This document shows positions 12,577 through 25,560 of a DNA stretch of 64,000 nucleotides, in pieces. Below the pieces are notes generated by a model. It searched no databases. It was given only the letters and a program-made list of their open reading frames with translations, and had not been told where the DNA came from. The stretch is from Talpa occidentalis (taxonomy: Eukaryota > Chordata > Mammalia > Eulipotyphla > Talpidae). Where the stretch lies: NCBI RefSeq assembly GCF_014898055.3, contig NW_023601104.1:75251106-75315105 (forward strand). The letters run 5' to 3'. Positions within the stretch are counted from its first letter, which is position 1. Each line of letters opens with the position of its first letter. The translations under genes and the position numbers were made by a program.

Positions 12577-12859
12577 GGGCCTCCCCGGTGGCGCAGCGGT
12601 TGAGCGCTGGGTTGCGAAGCTGCCCGCAGCCTCTGCAGTGCCGGTTCGATCCCCGGCTGCTCCCTGGCCACAGGAGGAGGGTCCCACATGGCGCGCAGAC
12701 CTCTCCTGCCGCCCGCTGCTCCCCTCAGCAGTGTGCTTCGGTCCTTCTGCCTGCTCTGCTCCCCGCTCTGGCTCTGGTGAATTCTCTCGCCCTCCCACAC
12801 TTCTGACTGTACCCAATGCTTGCATAAATAAATAAATAAATCTTAAAAAAAAAAAAAAA
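12577..12859 (+). mobile_element. tRNA-derived SINE, type A, little diverged
   Basis: Full copy with exact A box TGGCGCAGCGG and exact B box GGTTCGATCCC, and many intact CpGs. It carries the longer linker with CTGCTCCCTGGCCACAGGAG. Target duplication AAGGCATACTTG at 12562-12573 and 12860-12871. Confidence 0.97.
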
Positions 12860-13479
12860 AAGGCATACTTGGGGTGGAGGCCGGCAGTGCTGCACCAGGC
12901 CTCCCTGCAACCCACTTCATGAAAACCACGGGAGGGCCGTGTGCCCTGCGGCCAGAGGTCATGGAGGGCTGGGGGCCCCTCCCCTGGCTCTGACTCCAGG
13001 GTGATGAGGACTTTGGTTTCCCTGGAAGGAAATGAGCCAGTCTGCCCTCACTCCCTTTCTAAGAAGGCACAGGGCATGACATAGTCCCATCTCAACATGC
13101 CCAGCCCTTCCCCATATGGCTCTGGTGAAAGCAGCGCACTGTCCTCACTCAAGGGCAGAGGAAGCAGGAGAGAAGGGGGAGACAGACAGGAAGACCCAGG
13201 AGGAGGGAAGCACCAAGGACAAGGAGGGCCTTTCCTCTCTCTGCCTTCAGCTCCAACATGAACACACTAGGAGGGATGCCAACTTGGGTTCTGCTTCCAA
13301 TGTTCCCACTGACTAGCTGTGTGGTCTTGCCTCAGTTTCCTTACCTATAATTCAGAGAGGGGCACCAAGGCACCTTTCAGCTTCAGGAGACTTGTGCAAG
13401 CCTGGTCTCCATCCCTGAAGTAATGCTTCTAAGTGGAACACTAGCACCTCAACAGCCTTGAGGCCACGCCACCCAGTCA

Positions 13480-13560
13480 GGCATTCATTTACTATTTCCT
13501 AAGCTCTCACCCTATGCCAAGGATGACACCAATGCCAGGAAGCAGAGGTGAGCCAGCCCA
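13480..13560 (-). mobile_element. L2 3' end fragment
   Basis: GCATTCATTTACTATTTCCT followed by CACCCTATGCCAAGGATGAC, the reverse of the L2 terminus. Confidence 0.5.
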
Positions 13561-13679
13561 GCCTTCGAGGCACTCAGCGGCCTCTTGAGCATTGCCACCA
13601 AGTTTCAAAACCCAGCCCCTCTCCCCAAGTGGCCTTGAGGGTGCAGAACATGGAGAGTAATACAAACAGCAGACAGAAG

Positions 13680-13855
13680 GGGAAGTCATATGGGGCCACG
13701 AAAAGAGCATCAAGCCAAACTGAGAATCAGGAAGTGTGGTGTGAATCCCAAGTCTGCCACTGATTTGCTATGTGGCCATGGACCAGTTTCTTCAGCCCGC
13801 TGGGTCTCAGTTTCTCTATCTGTCAAGAGGAGCCTGTGTCTGGTCTCTGACAGGC
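13680..13855 (+). mobile_element. MIR fragment
   Basis: GTCTGCCACTGATTTGCTAT, GTGGCCATGGACCAGTTTCT and GGGTCTCAGTTTCTCTATCT follow the MIR core closely. Confidence 0.85.
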
Positions 13856-15574
13856 TGGGCAGCTCTGGGTCTCAAGCTCCTCATCCCAGGAGGTGGGGGG
13901 TGGAGGGGGCCAGCTGCTGGAGCCAGCAGCACCGCTGACCCACCCGGGGCCCGCAGACTTCAGACAAGCCAAGTTGACAGCCAGCCAACTCCAGGAGTTC
14001 CGAGGCACCAGGGATAAAGCTCCAGCCTGGCAAAGCCCAGCTGTTAGAGGCTGTTTGAAGGCAATGGTCTGCTTTAACTTCAGGGATAAAATGAATGCTG
14101 CGGATTTCTCAAAGTCAAACCATTTAGCTTGGGATGGGGTCTGAGGACCGTAAGGAAGGGCAGCCTTTCTCCCTGTGTCTCACACCTAGTAGGGGAAGCG
14201 GTGGCGCCCCTCCTGCCCCTTCTCTGCCGGATTCGAACCATAAACACAGCCCTTTTTTGAAGGGAAGGGCTTAACACAAACCAGATGCGGTAGGGACTTT
14301 CCCCCACCCCCTCGAGGCCCTAAAATTAAATGTTCAGTGTCTCCTCTGCCAAAACTCACTTGAAGACCGAGCCTTAAAGAGCCAGGGCCTCCGGTTCTCA
14401 CTCTCACACGCTCTCAATCACATCTCCACTTAAACAAAATGTCAAAGTTCCCAAAAGGCAAGTGCGGATGGGGCAGCCCCCCAGGAGCATCTGGCACCCA
14501 TGCAGGCCCGGGACAAATTTAATAGGAGAGGCCACAAGAGACGAATACTGCTCTGCTCCTCTACCACCAGCCGGGAAGGACCAAGGGCAGCCTTCCAGGG
14601 CTGGTTCCTGTGCCCCAGATTTGCCCAACTGGGGGTGCGGGGAGCAGGAAAGCAAAAAGAAAGCTGCCTGCCCTCAGGCAACCCAACAGGTAGGGAGTCC
14701 CTCAGGGAGCTGGCCTGAACACCAGGGACCTCTAGAGATTCCTGGAAGACTAGACTCCTGGACTTGAGTTCCCAGTCTCAAGAAAATATGGTGGATAACA
14801 GGCTTCTAGCTGAACTCTGATCTCATTCCAAACTCTGATGATCTGAACAGAACCCACCTTAAAAAAACTACACTCTGGTTGGACTTTGAAGGTTTCCCTG
14901 CTGCCAGTTGCTCCTGTATTCTGAAAGCTCTCCTGGTCCTAAAAAAAATAAAGCTCTCCATTCCCATCATGGCTGAAGACCCAGATCTACCACCACCCCC
15001 TCACACCTCTCCATGCCCCCACCCATTTCAGGGCCACATTTAGCTCTCAGTGTTGATTGGCTGGTCCAGCAGAGGCACATTTTGTCTCTGCAACAAAGGG
15101 ACACACACCCTTAAGCTCAGGCACCCACGTTCACACAGGCCCACCCCACAGTGCATAGCACACACTGAGCATGCTCAGGAGAGTTCAATCTCTAACAGCC
15201 AGCAACTCTCAAGAAGACGGACAGGTACAGCAAAAAAACTATATGGAGAGGAATAGTGTTTCAGAGAGAAAATTCCTGGCTTGCTATGAAATTTAAATAC
15301 TCTTAAGTAGTTAACCCTACAACCTTAACACAGCCATTTTTATTTTAGTATACTGTCTTCCCATTTACACTGGTTTTACAGTTACAACTAATTATAATGT
15401 ATATACTACAAAGAGTTCCACTGCCAACAGTCTGTGGAACATATTTTTCCTGTACAATCTTCCTAATTATCATCTTAAAGGCTGAAAATGTTCCATCACT
15501 AAGGTGCATCAGGATGCCTTAATTCCTCCCCCAACACTAGACATGGAAGCAATCCCCCATTTTTGTTCTTATCT

Positions 15575-15760
15575 ATAGCACAGAAAATAGTCTTAAGCAT
15601 TTCTGTTTCAGGGGGACAATTTCCTTATAACACAACCCTAGGGGTTGGAGTTACCAGGCGAAAGGGTATGAACATTTAAGCTTTTGCTCCATGAATGAGT
15701 ATGATACCAAACCACAGGCAGCACTGATCCGCCAGGCCTTCAGATGGGTACTTTCACTTA
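15575..15760 (-). mobile_element. Old L1M/HAL1-like ORF2-region fragment
   Basis: GGGGTTGGAGTTACCAGGCG followed by AAAGGGTATGAACATTTAAG is the diverged reverse-strand L1 phrase for 'aagtggaattgctgggtcaaagggtatg'. Boundaries are uncertain. Confidence 0.55.
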
Positions 15761-17009
15761 CGCAACTAGAATCTTACCCTAAAAGGACTGTTTTTCCTTT
15801 TTAAAAGTATTCCTGTTTAGTTGTATTGACTGGAATTTTCATCTTTTCTGGGCCACTAGATGAAGTGCCCCGAGGAACCTTTTTCTTAATTCTTAGTTCC
15901 AAGTTACATTCCACCTCTGTACCAATACGTAGGTCCATTCAGATGTCACTGGACCCGCTGTGGCTCCCCTACTGCCTTCCCCACCAAACTCAACCCCCCA
16001 CCCACTATTTCTAAGATCCCTGTCCTCTTCTGTACTGTGGCCCCTGCGAATGCCACATCTTCTCTGCAAAACTCACACTAAGCAAAGAGGCAGCTAGAGG
16101 GTGTTCTGACCTAGAGCCCCCAAAGGGAAACCACAGGTATGAAGTCCTTAGGGAACTGCCCATTAAACTGAGTCCTACAGGCCTTCTAGACTTCTCATTG
16201 CTGGCCCCTGTGTCAAAGGGACAGTCTGAGCCTGAGCCAATAAACCCCATTGCTGCTGGCAGACCCCCAGTATCAAGACAATGAGGAGGCGTTCCCATAG
16301 TCCAGAGCCAACCCAAACTCCTGCTGTCACGCTGTTTGGATGAATGCTAGAACCCAGACAACTGCCACAGTCAGAATCTGGCTCAATGGTAACTGGAGGA
16401 TCAGAGGTCACTAAGGTGGGACAGGGAGGGGAGCCGGGCGAGGCAGGATACAGAACCCTCTCTCCACAGGAAACCAAACAACAGAGCTGGCAGGTCACTG
16501 AAGGACACAGATGTTTGTGCTGTGTGGCAAGGGAGGGCCCACTGGGCAGATTGTGAAGGGTGGGTGGACAAGGTGGACCACTTCTCTGACACATCTGACA
16601 TATAGCCAATGTCCAGGATGAGTAAAGCGTGACCTCTACAATTGCTGCTGCAGTATCGCTTCAGCGCAGCCTTGCAGATAAACAACTGGCCCTCCTGCTG
16701 TAACGTCAAAAGCAGTCTACAGTCAGCAAGCCAGAACAGATTTGATTTTCTTTCCTTTCTTTACTTTTCCTCTCAGTAATGCGGGTCCAGGGTCCAGATG
16801 AGAGACCTGGTTCATGTTTAGGCATAGGGGTGGGGAGGCTAATGAATTTGTAAGTTTACAAAGAGACAAAGCAGCTTTGAAAGAGATAAAGACAATGTCC
16901 TAGACAAAGTCAATAAGAGTGAAGCAGTTTAGTTTGTTTAGCTAAACTCCTACCATTCAGACCAAACCAATAATATCCTCCGGGTCACGGAGTTCTTCAG
17001 TTTTATTGA

Positions 17010-17165
17010 AAAAGATAAAGGAGATTGTAAAGATCTGGCAGAAATGCAGATTCCTAGGCTCTGAGCCCAGAGCATTTGGTTCAGCAGGTCTGGGCAAGGT
17101 CAGGGAGCCTACAACTTTTACATGAACCCCAGGTGGCCCACTGACCATCCTTTAGGGAACATGGT
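17010..17165 (-). mobile_element. MER5-like hAT MITE
   Basis: AAATGCAGATTCCTAGGCTC, TTGGTTCAGCAGGTCTGGGC and CCCCAGGTGGCCCACTGACC follow the MER5-type order. The orientation call is uncertain. Confidence 0.6.
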
Positions 17166-18879
17166 TTGGAAGTGAGGCTCTCCATGTGGGCGGCAGAGGG
17201 TAGATATACCCAGAGGAACCAGAACACATACAGGAATGCTATGTCACCTGGGGTGGGTGTAGGTAGGTCCTTAATTTGTTACACTCCCCCTGGCAAGGGC
17301 ACTTCTCTTTCACAGAGCAAAGCACACACCATTGCATCCACTCAGGATCCCTCTCTCCCTCCCAATTACCACGAATCTTAATTGGACCAGCCTTTATAGT
17401 TCATTGGGGTTTTCTGGGTAGGGAGAGGCAAAAAGGGTTGTGTCTAACAAACCAGACAGAATAAATCAACCCCAGCCTGTCCACATGGCCACATGCTGGA
17501 GTGCCAGGAATCCCCAACAGGAGCGCTTTACCCAAACCACCCGAACAGCAGCTGAGACAGCCTGGAGCTTTCCCCGCACCTCCCCCAAGGAAACATCCCC
17601 TCTGATGAATCCCATGGTTCCAAAGTACTGATTATCAAAAAAAAAACAAAACAAAAAAACAAAAAAAAAAATGCTGATCATCCACAACCTTTGGACATTG
17701 GAAAAGTGTTGCCAGCTGTGTCAAATGGACGGGCCTTAGCGCACTCAGCATCGCGGACATCAAGCATGTTCAGGGAGCACATCTAGGAGCCTGAGGGTTG
17801 CAATCAGATGTCATCATCTAAGCACTATCTCTTCCCAAAAGATGCCAGTGGACCTCCAGTTATGGTCCCCCTGCCCAAATTCCACCCAACTCAAAGGAGG
17901 GCCGGCGCTGTCCATGAATGGACACTTCGGAGTATCACCTCCTACATAATGAACTTGGCAGAGCCAGCCGGGTGTGTCACTCAGGGATGCACAGCACCAG
18001 CTGCTCAAACATATTCATCCATTTTGGCATATGAAGCCACCAAAGAAACCCTGGTCAGCTCTTGGCATTCCTGAGCAAAGAGGCCTCCTTCCCTGCTTGA
18101 AGTCAAGTTATTCCAGGAGCAGATCTGTTTCTCCTTCACACCCCAGGGTCTGGGAAATTCAATCAGGCATGTATGTGCTCAGGTGAAAGTGGAGCTACCC
18201 TGTGAGAAGTAACACTCGGGTCCAGGGTGCCAGCCTCCCTCAGCCCAGAGCCAGCGACCCAGGCAAGAGTTCACCAAGAGCCCCACCGGCACAGAAGTGG
18301 TCTCTTCCAACCTGGAAGCTTCCTCCTGAAGAGGGAGGTGGGGCAGGTAGATCAGAGTGTCACCTGGACCACGGGATGTTTGGTTCAGAGAAGTGAAGCA
18401 AGGGAAGTGAGAGTCGGGTGCAGAGACGACAGGTTTAGGTTCTCATTTATGACTTCTTGCACTTCCCTTCCATGTCACCACATAGCCTGGCTCTCCCAAC
18501 AAGTCCCACACACAGACAGGAACTTGGGGAATGTGGTCAGAAGCCAGGTCAGGGCACAATCTTCTGAGACCCAGATTCCACTTCTTGACCATTTCTCCCA
18601 CTGCCGCCCATCAGCCGTGCCCCTGCCCCATAGGTCTAGTCTGGGGTGTGGCAGCCATTGAGGAATCTGATAAGTTGCTACTAGGTAAGAATATTTCACA
18701 TTTCCCCCTCCCCCGAATATTTAAATCCAGACAGTTTTCCTGCACTAGATTAAAATATTAGCAAGTTGCTAAGTTTGCTAAAATATTAGCAAATATTACG
18801 GGTCTTCGGAAATGTAGAAATGAAAGCCCATACAGAGAGAGAGGTCAGTGGCTGAGAAGATACTGTGGATCAGAGGAAA

Positions 18880-19110
18880 ATTGGGTACGCCACTAAGAGG
18901 GCACCAGAGCAGCCACTACCAAGGAGGCCAGGCCCAGCTCAAATCCTGACAACAAACAACTGCGTCCCTGCAGCAGCTCCACAAACCACAGCTCTCCTGG
19001 CCTGGGGTGATAGAATTTCAGACAATTCTTATTTTTCCTACTTTGCTGTGCTTTCCAAATTTTCCACAATAAACATTACTTTCCTATGTAATTAGAGGGG
19101 GAAAAAGATG
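18880..19110 (+). mobile_element. Old L1/HAL1 3' end
   Basis: TGCTGTGCTTTCCAAATTTT and CCACAATAAACATTACTTTC are the classic L1M/HAL1 3'-terminal phrases. The left boundary is approximate. Confidence 0.6.
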
Positions 19111-19224
19111 GTGTTTTGCCGGTGGCAATTAAGCTGGCCGGTCTTAAAGGCAACCGATTAATATGCCAAAGGACAAATAGAAATTATCTTCTCCTTTGCC
19201 CCATTAACTCAAACTCCTGAATGT

Positions 19225-19330
19225 TACCCGAGAAATGTCCACATGAAAGGGATATTTACAGATATTATCCATGATGGCCCCAAATTGGAAACCATGAAAA
19301 TGTCCCATCACGGGAGAATTAAAGGGAGGG
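19225..19330 (+). mobile_element. Old L1/HAL1 fragment
   Basis: CCCCAAATTGGAAACCATGA, AAATGTCCCATCACGGGAGA and ATTAAA correspond to the 'ttggaaacaacctaaatgtccatca' segment of old L1 or HAL1. Confidence 0.55.
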
Positions 19331-20138
19331 AAGCAGCTGGTGAAGGCCCAGGCCCAAGTCTACCTGGCCCATAATTATTTCCTCAACTATCTCAGTCCTG
19401 TGCCTCATTGAGAAACAGAGCAGATCCAAGAGGGCATCTACCTTCTTCTGGAAAGGTGAGATGGGTCAAATTCTCCTTTTCCTAACAAAATGGCAGCTTT
19501 GGCTCTCACATGCCCAGCACCTGAAGCAAACAGCTCTCTTCTTAGTAAAGTCCTCAGAAAACCTCAAAACATGGGCCTGGGAACCCACACACACCACTCT
19601 CCAGCTCCTGTCAGACAACTGCAGCAAGGGAGGCAGGAAACTTTGAAACACATCTCATCTGCAAGGGCCTCAGCCTCACCCGGGTTGAACCTCTAGAAAC
19701 AGTAGAAGGAGATTTCATTATTCAGCTCCCCACAGAAATGCCTTCCACAGTGTGATTTAACACCAAGCCTTTGGCTCTACTGGGGGTTGATTTAAGACCC
19801 AATATACAAAAAAGTCTGTGTTTTCCATGAAACTAATACTGACAACATCATCCACCACATTGTTTTCCTAAAATGGAAATGCCCTTGGCACTTGGAGTTT
19901 ACAAAAAACTGTCTCTTTCCCTTGAACTGGTATATACTTCCTTTTATTAGGAAATAAACCTGTGACAATTCCAATTTCTCCTTTTGTTTTGGCTGTCTGG
20001 AAGTTCAAAACTAAGGTTAGTGTTGACTTACAAAAACTAACCTCTTTCATCATTGTTTTCTCAGTTACCTCATCCCTGCTCTGACAAAACTCATCTTTCT
20101 TCCAACTTTAATCTAAAACTGTTCTATGGAAGGCTTTT

Positions 20139-20406
20139 TTTTTAAGATTTATTTATTTATGCATAAAAGATCTGAGGTGTAGGCCAGAAGTGCAGGGCGG
20201 ACAGGGTGAAAGGATTCACCAGAGAGAGTGGGGAGCAGAACAGGAAGATCCACTGAAATACACTGCTGAGGGGAGCAGTGGGCAAGACAGGAGAGGTCTG
20301 CTGCGCCATGTGGGTTATTCCCTGGCGGGTCAGAGATCCAACTCAAGCTGCAGTGGCTGGCGATAGCTTGCTAGCACTGTGTCTTTAACCCCCGCGCCAC
20401 CTATGT
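20139..20406 (-). mobile_element. tRNA-derived SINE, type B
   Basis: Minus-oriented copy with a diverged head. Short target duplication AAGGCTTTT flanks it (20130 and 20407). Confidence 0.92.
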
Positions 20407-21150
20407 AAGGCTTTTAATGTGTTCTCCTCAAATACTTTTTGGAAAGAGCAAGAAGTTACAAATAAATATACATTCATAAAGCAAACTCTATGCTTGGATC
20501 TCCCTTTCCAGGGAAGGAACATAAAGACTGTAGCTATGTGGGAAAAAAAAAAGTCCTTGCTACAATGCCAAGTGGGGAAGAAAAATGCAGAACTAAATTA
20601 TATGTACACCATGATTACTCCATCAAAATAATGTGCATGTGAGAATAAAAACAAAAACAGGTTTCTGAAAATATAGTTGTGTTTAGGTGAAAGGGTTAAA
20701 ATGGTCATTTTTACCCCCTGAAGATGTTTATCTTCTCAGAGTGAAACAGAGGCCCATGTGGGTGAAGTAAGCAGGCGAGGTAGACACTAGAAACAAAGCA
20801 GAGCTCCCCTGGCCTTTCCAATGTCAGCTCCCGCACTGCCACACTGGCAGGGAAGGTGTAGGCTACAAGTCCCCATCTGGATCCTGAGGGACTGGAACTC
20901 AGTGGGGGAGTCTGGATTTCTTAGGGTCTTGGGACAATGCCTCATGCCCTGAAATCACAGCTGTTTGAGAGTCTTACCGCCCCCTGTCAGTCAGTGGACA
21001 TTTTCTGAGCACCCCCTCACAGAATGACTGGGCACCTGGATACATGGGGAAAGGGAGCAGGAGCCAGGAACCATGACCTCTGACCTCCAAATGCCTAGGA
21101 CCTGAATGGCAAACAAGTAACCCCTCAGCCTTCCAGTGTCCTATCAAATC

Positions 21151-21176
21151 CCAGAAACCACCCCAGAAACCACCCC
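21151..21176 (+). repeat. 12-bp tandem duplication
   Basis: CCAGAAACCACC occurs twice back to back at 21151 and 21163. Confidence 0.9.
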
Positions 21177-23034
21177 ACACCTGACCAAGGGCATTCACAA
21201 ACAGCCCACACTTCTCCTTCAAATCCCTCAGCATACACATCCTCAGCATCCATCCAGGCATGGGAATTCAAGGCCCAGATCCAGCTAAAGCTGGTGCCCG
21301 GTCCATATGAGCCAAGCAGATAGGAGGGTCCAACCTCTGCTGAAGACCAAGGTCTGGTCAACTGGACTAGAGGTTCATCCTGCCTTCACTGGAGTCAGGA
21401 CCTCAAGGGCTGCCAGAGGGGCAGGGTCTGCTGCTCAACTTCCTGCCTAGCCCTGGAGAGAAAGCAGGACTTCCAAGGCTGGGCTGACTCATCACCCTGC
21501 AGGTGGAGTGAGCTCATTCCCTTCCAGGCCATCCTCAAACTGGAAAACCACAGCAGAGATGGTTCCCATGGCAACGGGCCAGCACCTCCTCCACAGCCGC
21601 CTTCCTTGGGGTATCAGGGCCCTCAGGTCCCTCGCTCAGCCTCAATCCTTAGTGTTCCGAACAAGAAGGGGCCTTCTTGACAGCCACATGAGGCAGAGTC
21701 CTCCTCCCTCCACCCTCCTACTCCTGCTTCAACACCTCCAACCTACCTGAGCACACTCAAGACCAGGAAACTCGAAACCTAACAGTTTATTCCTTCTCTG
21801 GAAAGTTGGACTATTAGAAATGTCTGAGGTAAACTCCATGTGCATACAACTGCTCCTGAGTCCTTCGTGTCCCCGGCCCCGGGCCTAGCCCACTCAGCAA
21901 TTTCAGCACAGACCCTCTTCTAGAGACAGCCCAGGGCCGTCTCTGAGGAGCCAGCTTCCTGCAACTATTCCGGAATTCACCTTTACCCGGATTCCATAGG
22001 TCTCCAACCCTCCCAATATGTGCTGTCCAGTTCAGACCACTGCGCTGAGGACTCAGGACAAGCCCAGAGCCTACCACTGCCCTGAGCTTGTTCCTCCGCT
22101 GACTCACCCAGTACACAGTCACCCCCGAGGCCTGTCTCTCCAGCAGCCCCGGCCACTCCTTCACACTCCTCTCCCACTCACCACTTCCCAGCACTTGACA
22201 CTCACCGCTCATGCCTCTGGCCACGCTCTGCACCTGGCCCTCCACCCCATCCTTCCCCACCCACCCCAACAGCCCCCTCCTGACTCACTCTCACGTAGTC
22301 TAAATTTTTAACACACATGAAAACCTCCTCCAGGAAGCCTTATCTGTTTCCTCCAAGGTTGGCTGGGACCTTCCTGGGTTCCAGTCACTACCTTTGAACA
22401 TGAAGGGAAATGTCAGTTCATGGGTTTCTCTCCCACTGGCCTCTTCAGAGGCAGAGGCACCTGGCCCCAATCTGGACAGGGTGAGTACTTAACATCTGTT
22501 AAATCTGGGTGGTGAGCACATGGGTGTTTTACTCTTCTTTATACGGTCTCATAAATTTGAAGTGTTAACTATATGAAATGTGTATTTCATCTGCATTGTA
22601 TCTGTACATACATTGAATTTACATATTGAAATGTATATTTCATAAACATTGGAAATGTATATGGGGGAGGAGATGACCTATAGCACATATGAGTTAGCTT
22701 CAGGGGGTGAGCTGTTGTGGGCTGTATTACCTTCAGCGCCAGGGTACATACCTGAGCATCTCATGCATCTGACTGAACTCACTCTTCACTTTCCTCCTAC
22801 CCTGGGGCTGCAGCCCAATACCACCTGACTATCCAGCGCCATCAGTTCAAACCCACAGGTGAGTACCTGCAATGTGCATGGCACAGTGTCAGCAGAAGGG
22901 TGAGCTTTTATTAGTTCTATTGTATCATTTCATCCCTGCTGGTCTTTTATTCACTTGAGAAGTTCCTAGCAGTTCACACTAGCATGCTAACCTCACTGCA
23001 AAATAATCCTCATAGCTAAATATGACAGGCAAGC

Positions 23035-23127
23035 TTCCATTGCTAATTGCCGAAGCTGGGTAATGGGTATATGGGGAGTCATTATTCTACCCCTGTGCTT
23101 GAAGTTTCCATAATAAGTATCTTAAAA
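23035..23127 (+). mobile_element. Old L1 3' end fragment
   Basis: CGAAGCTGGGTAATGGGTAT, ATGGGGAGTCATTATTCTAC and GTTTCCATAATAAGTATCTT match the L1M/L1ME 3' UTR end. Confidence 0.75.
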
Positions 23128-23265
23128 TTCATTCATTCATGCAATCAACATTCCTTGTATGTCTACCACGTGTCAGGCATCATGGGTAAAGAGAGAATAA
23201 AGAAATATCCTTCCAAACATGAACTGATAAACTTATTAAATTCTTATTTGCTATCCTATCCCTCC
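23128..23265 (-). mobile_element. L2 3' end fragment
   Basis: ATTCATTCATTCATGCAATC then GTCTACCACGTGTCAGGCAT, the reverse L2 terminus, directly after the L1 relic. Confidence 0.65.
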
Positions 23266-23624
23266 CTGACAACTAAACACACCTAACGACACTTGCCGAC
23301 CTTCCCAAAGGAACAAAGAGCTAATAAGAGGCTTCCCGTTCTGTGTCTCCTGGGCTTGTCTTGCCAGCCCTGCCTATTCCACCTCCACTTGCAACCTCCC
23401 CCACCACCAGTGACTGCAAGAAGCCCAGGGTGGGCCACTATCAACTTCACACACCCCCACAGAACTGTGTTGGGATCCCTGCAAATTAAAGGCAGCTCTC
23501 CTTCTAAGGGCAGGATCCAAACAGCCTTCATTGTATCATTACAACTTCTCCTAGACCCTATTTGGCCCTGGGTGGGAGGCAGGCTTTGTGGATAGAAATA
23601 AAAGCCTCATGAAGGCTGACCTCA

Positions 23625-23830
23625 AGGGATCATGGCTCTGCCACTTACTAGCTGCAGGGCCTCTGGGCCCCAGCTAGCAAAGAGGATACTCATGCTCCGC
23701 TCACAGTGATTTTGAGGATTGTATGAGGTTGTATATGGACAGTCCTTGTCCCTGTGCCTATGTAAAAAGCCAAGGGCAGTGCCACACAGTAAGCATTAGC
23801 AGGGTTAGTGGGTATAAATATTGGAGTGTT
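23625..23830 (+). mobile_element. MIR fragment
   Basis: GGCTCTGCCACTTACTAGCT and GATTTTGAGGATTGTATGAG, with an AGTAAGCATTAGCAGGGTTA end motif, in MIR order. Confidence 0.75.
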
Positions 23831-24939
23831 GTTCTTATTAACTAGGCTCCTGCAGCCTGTTAATAGGTACAGGTGATAACAGCCACTGAAACTCTCTTTG
23901 AAAAGAAAACCATAGAGGTGGGGCCAGATACAAGGGAAAGACTCAGAATGGCTGCTATTGTCCTTACATCATGGTGTCCACTTGCCTGAGCTTTTGTGAG
24001 CAATACCCTGGCCACAGCCTAATGGGTAAGAGGTGCCCACGAGCCTGTAAGACCAGAGACGCCGTAGCCAGGCTGGGAAGTGTTTTGTGTTGATGTTTGT
24101 AGATACTGGTTTTGTTTTTTTTTTGAGTCAGTCACCCCTTTCTGCTCACTCTGGGCATTGGGAGGTGTGGCACACTAGCCTCACAGGCCTGGGCGTGAAC
24201 CTTGGTCAGCCATACACTAGCCTCAGCGCCTTTTCTCAGGTTTTGATCCCCTCACCTTTAAATAGGGCTAACACCTCTTATCATGTTGCGGGAATGAAGT
24301 AAGCTCATGTGTGTGAAACAACCAGCCAAAGTCTGCAACAAAGAGGAAGAGACGTGCCTGTGGCTGGTTCAGAGGACGGAGGCCTGAGGATCTCCACAGA
24401 CACAGGAATGACCCAACACGGACAGTGTCTGGAAGGGGAAACCAGAAGAGGCATGGCCAGAACCCCAGATTCTCAGGAAGGTAAGGAAGCCACTCCTCCT
24501 CAGAGGCAAGGCCCCATACAGCTTCATCCCCAAGACCATGCTTGTGTGTGGCCAATGGCTAGGGTGCCACCGAGGGCAAGAGGGAAAGGATAGGCATGGG
24601 GAAGAAAGGAGGGCAAAGAATATGACCGGGGGACAAAAAGTTGCGCTCTGACCCTGAGCCCCTCCCCCGCACCATCTCCACTGCTCCAAACAGTGCTGGG
24701 ACCTGTAGCATCAGGGATCAGAGAGACAGCCACTTCCTGGCTCCTCAGGAATGCGCTGCGTCAGAAGAGAGGTATTTGGGGCCCAGGGAGGGTGGAGACC
24801 CAGCTCCTACCCTGTCAGGGGCTTCCCTTCTCCAATCAAGGCTGCCAGGGCAGTGGTGGGGAGTGTGGGCTCTGGCCAGGCAGTCCTGGGTTTGAAGGAC
24901 AGACTCCCAAGCAAGAGCTGCATGGTTTGGGGCAAATTA

Positions 24940-25548
24940 CAAGCATACCTCAGAGATACTGCAGGTTCCATTCCAGGCCACCGCAATAAAGGAAATGTTG
25001 CCATGAATTGAGTCACCGAAATTTTTTGGTTTCCCAGGGCATATGAAAGTTATGCTTACACTATACTATACTCTATTAAGTGTGCAATAGGCTTATGCCA
25101 AAAAGAAAAAAAATGTACCTACTACAATGAAAAGTGACAGAGATACAAAGTGAGCACATGCTGTCAAAAAATAGAACCTGTAGGGGCCTCCCCTGGTGGC
25201 ACAGCAGTTGAGCGCTGGGCTGTGGAGCTGCCCGCAGCCTCTGCAGCGCCAGTTCGATCCCCAGCCACCGGCGAGGGTCCCACATGGCACGCAGACCTCT
25301 CCTGCCGCCCGCTGCTCCCCTCAGCAGTGTATTTAGTCAGTCTGCCTGTTCTGTTCCCCGTTCTGGTTCTGGTGAATTCTCTCACCCTCCCGCACTTCTG
25401 ACTGTACCAGTACTTGTATAAATAATATAAATCTTAAAAAAAAAAAAAAAGAACCTGTAGATTTGCAGAGTTGCCAGAAATCATTGATTTGTAAAAAACA
25501 AAATTGCAAAGTACAATAAAGTAAACACAATAAAACAAGGTATGCCTA
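24940..25548 (+). mobile_element. Tigger1-type MITE (TcMar-Tigger/pogo), split by a SINE
   Basis: The left end CAAGCATACCTCAGAGATAC and right end ACAAGGTATGCCT are inverted termini of the Tigger1 type, with TA next to the left end. Internal phrases such as TTTTTTGGTTTCCCAGGGCA and GAGCACATGCTGTCAAAAAA come from the two ends, so the transposase body is missing. The element is interrupted by the SINE at 25184-25449. Confidence 0.85.
25184..25449 (+). mobile_element. tRNA-derived SINE, type A, inside Tigger MITE
   Basis: Full copy with target duplication AGAACCTGTAG at 25173-25183 and 25450-25460. Both duplication copies are Tigger sequence. Confidence 0.97.
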
Positions 25549-25560
25549 TCTTTAATCTCA

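Noticed and set aside
12577..12660. tRNA gene at SINE heads, because of exact A and B boxes
   Set aside because: The heads do not fold into a full cloverleaf with a sensible anticodon stem, and each is joined to the SINE core and tail. tRNA-derived, not tRNA genes.
17636..17671. A-rich run flanked by TACTGATTATC and TGCTGATCATC as a retroposon remnant
   Set aside because: The flanks differ at two of eleven positions and there is no body sequence. Too weak to call.
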